Shown: piece by piece, positions 7,057-9,292 of the stretch | Layout of the letters: the number at the start of each line of letters is the position of its first letter | Position numbering within the stretch: position 1 is the stretch's first letter | Source of the DNA: an uncultured bacterium | Lineage (GTDB): Bacteria > Bacillota > Clostridia > Christensenellales > Borkfalkiaceae | NCBI GenBank assembly: GCA_934871445.1 | Contig: CAKXBD010000084.1 | Span: 1-9,292 of the forward strand | Length of the DNA stretch: 9,292 nucleotides | Direction: 5' to 3' | Position numbers and translations under genes: made by a program | The notes under the pieces: generated by a model | What the model saw: the letters and a program-made list of their open reading frames with translations, nothing else | What the model was told of the DNA's origin: nothing | The model's database searches: none

Positions 7057-7075
7057 GCGAATAAACCAAATTCGC
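7057..7075. repeat. Inverted repeat just after the ATPase stop
   Basis: GCGAAT (7057-7062) and ATTCGC (7070-7075) form a perfect 6-bp stem with a 7-nt A-rich loop, beginning one base after the TAA. It is followed by GC-rich sequence and not a T run, so it could be an mRNA-end stabiliser but is not a standard terminator. A second imperfect hairpin follows at 7080-7098 (CCGG, mismatch, TCA, loop CGA, TGA, mismatch, CCGG). Confidence 0.45.
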
Positions 7076-7104
7076 GCCGCCGGGTCACGATGAGCCGGGA
7101 ATAA

Positions 7105-7185
7105 CTCCGCGGAGCCGAAGCAGCGGAGACACATGCTTATTCAGCGGCGCCGAAGGCGCAAAGAGAGAAGCAGCCGCAAAGCGGC
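7105..7185. repeat. Three consecutive short GC hairpins
   Basis: CTCCGC (7105-7110) pairs with GCGGAG (7123-7128), and the same left arm is also part of the palindrome CTCCGCGGAG (7105-7114). Then come GCGCC-GAA-GGCGC (7147-7159) and GCCGC-AAA-GCGGC (7173-7185). All stems are perfect, and two have three-base purine loops. The regular spacing of about 25-40 bp looks organised. Confidence 0.5.
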
Positions 7186-7337
7186 AGGGGGAAAGCAAAA
7201 AAGAAAAGGACGGCGTTGCCCGTAAAGTGTCAAGCCCGAAAAAGCGACGGGGGAAAGAGCCGCGGTGTAGGATAAACGGAGCGCAAGTGAGAACGGGGAA
7301 AGCGTGGGATCGGAAGTCCGGGAACGGAAAAATGGAT

Positions 7338-7370
7338 GCGGGGGTGAGAGCGGCAATGCCGCCCACCCGC
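7338..7370. repeat. 33-nt two-part GC hairpin
   Basis: An inner stem GCGGC-AAT-GCCGC (7350-7362) sits on an outer stem in which GGGTG (7342-7346) pairs with CACCC (7364-7368). GC (7338-7339) can extend it with GC (7369-7370) if two G are bulged. Roughly 12 pairs are possible, one of the strongest structures in the intergenic region. Confidence 0.5.
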
Positions 7371-7435
7371 GCCGAAGCCGAGCCGGAAGCCGAACCGCGC
7401 CCCGACCACGCGCCCGAGGGAAACCCGCGGCACGT

Positions 7436-7477
7436 CCCCCGCGCGACGGGCATGACATAGGGCAACGCAATCGGGGG
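7436..7477. repeat. CCCCCG/CGGGGG inverted repeat
   Basis: CCCCCG (7436-7441) and CGGGGG (7472-7477) are perfectly complementary across a 30-nt interior. It directly follows a smaller hairpin at 7414-7430 (CCG, mismatch, GGG, loop AAA, CCC, mismatch, CGG). Run-of-C/run-of-G arms make it stable, but the long loop lowers confidence. Confidence 0.35.
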
Positions 7478-7557
7478 CAGAGAGGTAAGCGACGGAGGCG
7501 TTAAAATCAAGCCGCGGCGCGCCGTATCTCATTCCCGACAACGGAGTGGCGCGAAGC

Positions 7558-7593
7558 GTCCCGACGTTGGAGGGCGACCCTCGCCACCGGGAC
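7558..7593. repeat. Long imperfect hairpin just upstream of the winged-helix gene
   Basis: GTCCCG (7558-7563) pairs with CGGGAC (7588-7593). Inside, GAGGG (7570-7574) pairs with CCCTC (7578-7582) around a CGA loop, with partial pairing between. An alternative inner stem, GGCGA (7573-7577) with TCGCC (7581-7585), excludes the first. The structure ends 6 bp before the GAGGA ribosome site at 7600-7604, so it could be an operator or translational control element for that gene. Confidence 0.45.
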
Positions 7594-7611
7594 AAAATCG
7601 AGGAAAAAATT

Positions 7612-7857
7612 ATGACAAGGGCATTGAGAATTGAAAATTTGACAGAGCTGGATAAAACATCGGCGCAGATATTGAGAGTTATATCTCTGCATCTGGGCGA
7701 GGATTCGGCTGCCTTTGTCGATTATAAACTGATAGCCAGATCCCTGAACATAGACCGAGATACGGTGCGCAGCGCCGTCAACCGCATGATTAAAAACGGG
7801 GTCTTGAAGAAAAAGGACGGGAAACTGTCGATCCAGAACGCCGTTCTGGTAAAGTAG
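7612..7857 (+). CDS. 81-aa winged helix-turn-helix DNA-binding protein
   Basis: ATG 7612 is chosen for GAGGA at 7600-7604, 7 bp upstream; an in-frame GTG at 7546 lies in the structured region without a site. After a short lead (MTRALRIENLTEL) there is a helix (DKTSAQILRVISLHL), then the helix-turn-helix (VDYKLIARSLNI followed by recognition helix DRDTVRSAVNRMIKNG) and a wing (VLKKKDGKLSIQ). This is the order and spacing of compact winged-helix regulators; the whole protein is little more than this domain. It is first of the right-hand operon, 10 bp before the next gene, so it probably regulates the element's own transcription or binds its origin. The hairpin at 7558-7593 and the intergenic repeats are candidate targets. 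Specific family not identified. Confidence 0.75.
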   Translation: MTRALRIENLTELDKTSAQILRVISLHLGEDSAAFVDYKLIARSLNIDRDTVRSAVNRMIKNGVLKKKDGKLSIQNAVLVK

Positions 7858-7867
7858 GGGGAAGGAA

Positions 7868-8698
7868 ATGAAAATAATCGCATCTTGGAGTGGAGGAAAG
7901 GATAGTACAGCGGCAATCATAACGTATTTATCCCAAGGCGGGAAGATAGACGAGGCAGTTTATTGCCGGGTAATGTTCAATGATACTATATCGGCGGAAT
8001 ATCCAGAACATGAGGAATTTATTTACTGTACGGCGATTCCAAAATTGGAGAGCTGGGGTATTCCTGTAAAAATAGTACAAGCCAAAACAAATTATGTCGG
8101 ACAGTTTATGACAATATTTCAATCGGGAAAACGGGAAGGAGAAATTTATGGCTTTCCGTTCCGTCGAGGGCCGTGGTGTAATAGTCAATTAAAAGTGCGG
8201 CCGTTAGAGAAATATTTTCAAAGCATAGGAGAATATCAGAATATTGTCGGGATAGCCTACGATGAAGGAGCACGAGCGGCAAAAAAGACGGTAGCCGGCA
8301 AGCTCCTGCCGTTGGTGGATTATAAAATTTTAGAAGCGGACACATTTGAAATATGCCGTAAGGAAGGTTTGTTATCGCCAGCGTATGAGTTTACTACCCG
8401 ACTTGGCTGCTGGTTTTGTCATAACCAAAGAGTGGGGCAGTTGAAACGGTTATATAAATACCACCCGGATTTATGGGGTGAATTAGAAAAATTGCAAGAA
8501 TTATCATCAATATCCTTTCGCCCAGATTATTCGTTAGGATATTATGCAAAGCGTTTTGCGCGCGAGCTTCGGACAGAACCGGAATATGATTTAATTCAAA
8601 TTTGGAAGGAGAACGGAGTTGAAAGCAATATTAAAATACCCGGGAGGGAAATGGCGGATCGCGGATTGGATTATCAAACATTTTCCGCCGAGCTATAA
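7868..8698 (+). CDS. Phosphoadenosine phosphosulfate reductase family protein (PP-loop), phage type
   Basis: The 276-residue product begins at ATG 7868, with a G-rich site (GGGGGAAGGA) just before. It has the PP-loop SGGKDST at residues 8-14, which binds the nucleotide pyrophosphate in this superfamily. Further family features are RRGPWCNSQLKVRP (99-112), GIAYDE (128-133) and a C-terminal cysteine group, C181-W-F-C184 with HNQ after it; C104 and C163 may add to it. PAPS reductases make sulfite from PAPS, but members carried by phages and mobile elements, related to DndC-like enzymes with iron-sulfur cysteines, usually have no proven substrate. Sulfur transfer to a nucleic acid or cofactor is a guess. 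The methylase gene starts inside its last 80 bp, suggesting co-expression. Its composition is more AT-rich than the left block. Confidence 0.85.
   Translation: MKIIASWSGGKDSTAAIITYLSQGGKIDEAVYCRVMFNDTISAEYPEHEEFIYCTAIPKLESWGIPVKIVQAKTNYVGQFMTIFQSGKREGEIYGFPFRRGPWCNSQLKVRPLEKYFQSIGEYQNIVGIAYDEGARAAKKTVAGKLLPLVDYKILEADTFEICRKEGLLSPAYEFTTRLGCWFCHNQRVGQLKRLYKYHPDLWGELEKLQELSSISFRPDYSLGYYAKRFARELRTEPEYDLIQIWKENGVESNIKIPGREMADRGLDYQTFSAEL
8604..8611 (+). promoter_or_regulatory. Ribosome binding site that fixes the TTG start of the methylase
   Basis: GGAAGGAG at 8604-8611 lies 7 bp before TTG 8619. In that frame a TAA at 8592-8594 closes the upstream side, and TTG 8619 is the only start codon before the conserved KYPGGK motif. 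The first in-frame ATG (8757) would delete the AdoMet-binding motif, so the TTG is well supported. Confidence 0.7.
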
Positions 8699-9292
8699 AG
8701 TATATTTAGAACCGTTTTTCGGCTCGGGAGCGGTATTTTTCACAAAGCCGAAAAGTATGCTTGAAACGGTCAATGATTTGGACGGGAATATTGTAAATTT
8801 GTTTCGAGTGTGCCGGGAACACACCAAGGAATTGATTCGCGGCATAGAATTGACGCCGTTTTCGCGGGAAGAATATATAACATGTTCAGAGGAGACGGAG
8901 GAGCCGATAGAGCGAGCGCGGCGGACGTTAGTCAGATATTGGCAGTCGTTCGGGACGTCAAATTCGAGCAAAAGGAGCTGGAAAAACAGTCAGGCAGAGA
9001 ATAGCCCGAATTGTCCGCGACAATGGAAACAACTGCCTGAAATTCTACAAAATATCTGCGGCCGACTGAAAGAGGCGCAGATAGAAAATTATGACGCAAT
9101 GGAACTTATCCGGAGGTATAATAGTCCCGAAACGCTGATATATTGCGACCCGCCGTATAATCAGGAAATCCGAAAGAAAAAAATATATAAATGTGAACTT
9201 GATGACGCGGGACAAATACGGCTCCTGCAAGTGTTAAAAGAGTCGAAGGCAAAAATAATTTTGTCCGGGTACGATAACGAGCTGTATAATAC
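8619..9292 (+). CDS. DNA adenine methylase, D12 class (Dam-like), 3' truncated by window
   Basis: Translation from TTG 8619 gives 224 residues before the sequence ends. It carries the D12-class N-terminal KYPGGK (6-11), the AdoMet-binding EPFFGSG (31-37) followed by AVFF, the NDLDGNIVNLFRV region (from residue 52), a RYWQSFG segment near the middle, and the catalytic DPPY (177-180). It ends in LSGYDNELYN, which is near the C-terminal part of these enzymes. Family members transfer a methyl group to adenine N6; whether this one recognises GATC cannot be read from the sequence. It overlaps the PAPS-reductase-like gene by 80 bp in another frame. Phages and plasmids often carry solitary D12 methylases to evade restriction or time replication; no cognate nuclease is visible here, though one could lie beyond the edge. 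Confidence 0.9.
   Translation, partial: MKAILKYPGGKWRIADWIIKHFPPSYKVYLEPFFGSGAVFFTKPKSMLETVNDLDGNIVNLFRVCREHTKELIRGIELTPFSREEYITCSEETEEPIERARRTLVRYWQSFGTSNSSKRSWKNSQAENSPNCPRQWKQLPEILQNICGRLKEAQIENYDAMELIRRYNSPETLIYCDPPYNQEIRKKKIYKCELDDAGQIRLLQVLKESKAKIILSGYDNELYN

Larger units (their letters stand above)
7056..7611. other. GC-rich, hairpin-dense intergenic region; candidate origin, packaging site or structured RNA
   Basis: These 556 bp carry no convincing gene: open frames exist on both strands but lack ribosome binding sites and have low-complexity products. Composition changes abruptly, with 47 of 60 bases G or C at 7381-7440. Much of the plus strand is purine-rich (for example 7161-7210). 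At least ten short inverted repeats follow one another, several with purine-rich loops: GCGCC-GAA-GGCGC (7147-7159), GCCGC-AAA-GCGGC (7173-7185), GCGGC-AAT-GCCGC (7350-7362), GGG-AAA-CCC (7418-7426). It separates the membrane/ATPase operon from the regulator/modification operon, where an element's origin, packaging signal or regulatory hub would be expected. I see no good promoter in it and no T-tract terminator. Function is inference. Confidence 0.55.

Noticed and set aside
7311..7326. Resemblance of CGGAAGTCCGGGAA to the conserved GGAAAGTCCGGG of RNase P RNA
   Set aside because: Only a dozen bases are similar, and the other conserved RNase P regions are not seen nearby.
7227..7460. 77-codon plus-strand open frame in the same region
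   Set aside because: Arg/Pro/Ala-rich product, no good ribosome site, and other frames on both strands are open over the same bases; no sign of real coding.
7085..7510. 141-codon minus-strand open frame across the GC-rich intergenic region
   Set aside because: Low-complexity Pro/Ser/Arg product, no ribosome binding site, and overlap with many hairpins; long frames are expected by chance on both strands in such GC-rich DNA.

Overview
The window is a compact, almost entirely rightward (+ strand) gene block with ribosome binding sites of the AAGGAG/GGAGG type and standard TGA/TAA/TAG stops. The strong Shine-Dalgarno sites, the TTG start of the last gene and the families present (a PAPS-reductase-like protein and a D12-class adenine methylase of the kind found in clostridial phages) suggest a mobile element of a Bacillota, probably clostridial, host. 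That placement is an inference. No integrase, replication initiator, tRNA or rRNA is visible.

Left block (1-7055): seven tightly packed genes. They are the 3' end of an unrecognised gene; a 197-aa protein with one N-terminal membrane segment; a 985-aa protein with membrane segments at both ends and a lysine-rich tail; a very basic 163-aa protein; two consecutive single-span membrane proteins of exactly 36 residues each; and a 763-aa membrane ATPase with Walker A GKPRVGKT and a downstream DEQR sensor-like motif. Very small membrane proteins, a large surface-type protein with a C-terminal membrane anchor, and a membrane-bound FtsK/HerA-superfamily or Zot-like ATPase recall the morphogenesis module of filamentous (inovirus-like) phages. 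A conjugation or secretion-like apparatus is the main alternative. Nothing in this block has an identity I can assign with certainty.

Hidden in the 123-bp gap between the basic protein and the first 36-aa protein is a leftward small-RNA gene: a near-consensus promoter (TTGACT, 17 bp, TATAAT), a predicted RNA of about 85 nt starting with a GAAA-capped hairpin, and a 9-bp closing stem running straight into seven T. A second leftward terminator-like hairpin lies further along at 3941-3970. The RNA would be antisense to the left operon.

Centre (7056-7611): 556 bp with no convincing gene, much richer in G+C than its flanks (78% GC in 7381-7440 against 37% in 1261-1320), and full of short hairpins, several with purine-rich triloops. 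It separates the two gene blocks and is a candidate origin or packaging region, or a structured RNA.

Right block (7612-9292): a small winged-helix protein, a PAPS-reductase-family PP-loop protein, and an adenine DNA methylase that starts at TTG inside the preceding gene (80-bp overlap) and runs off the window. This looks like a regulation and DNA-modification operon of the same element.
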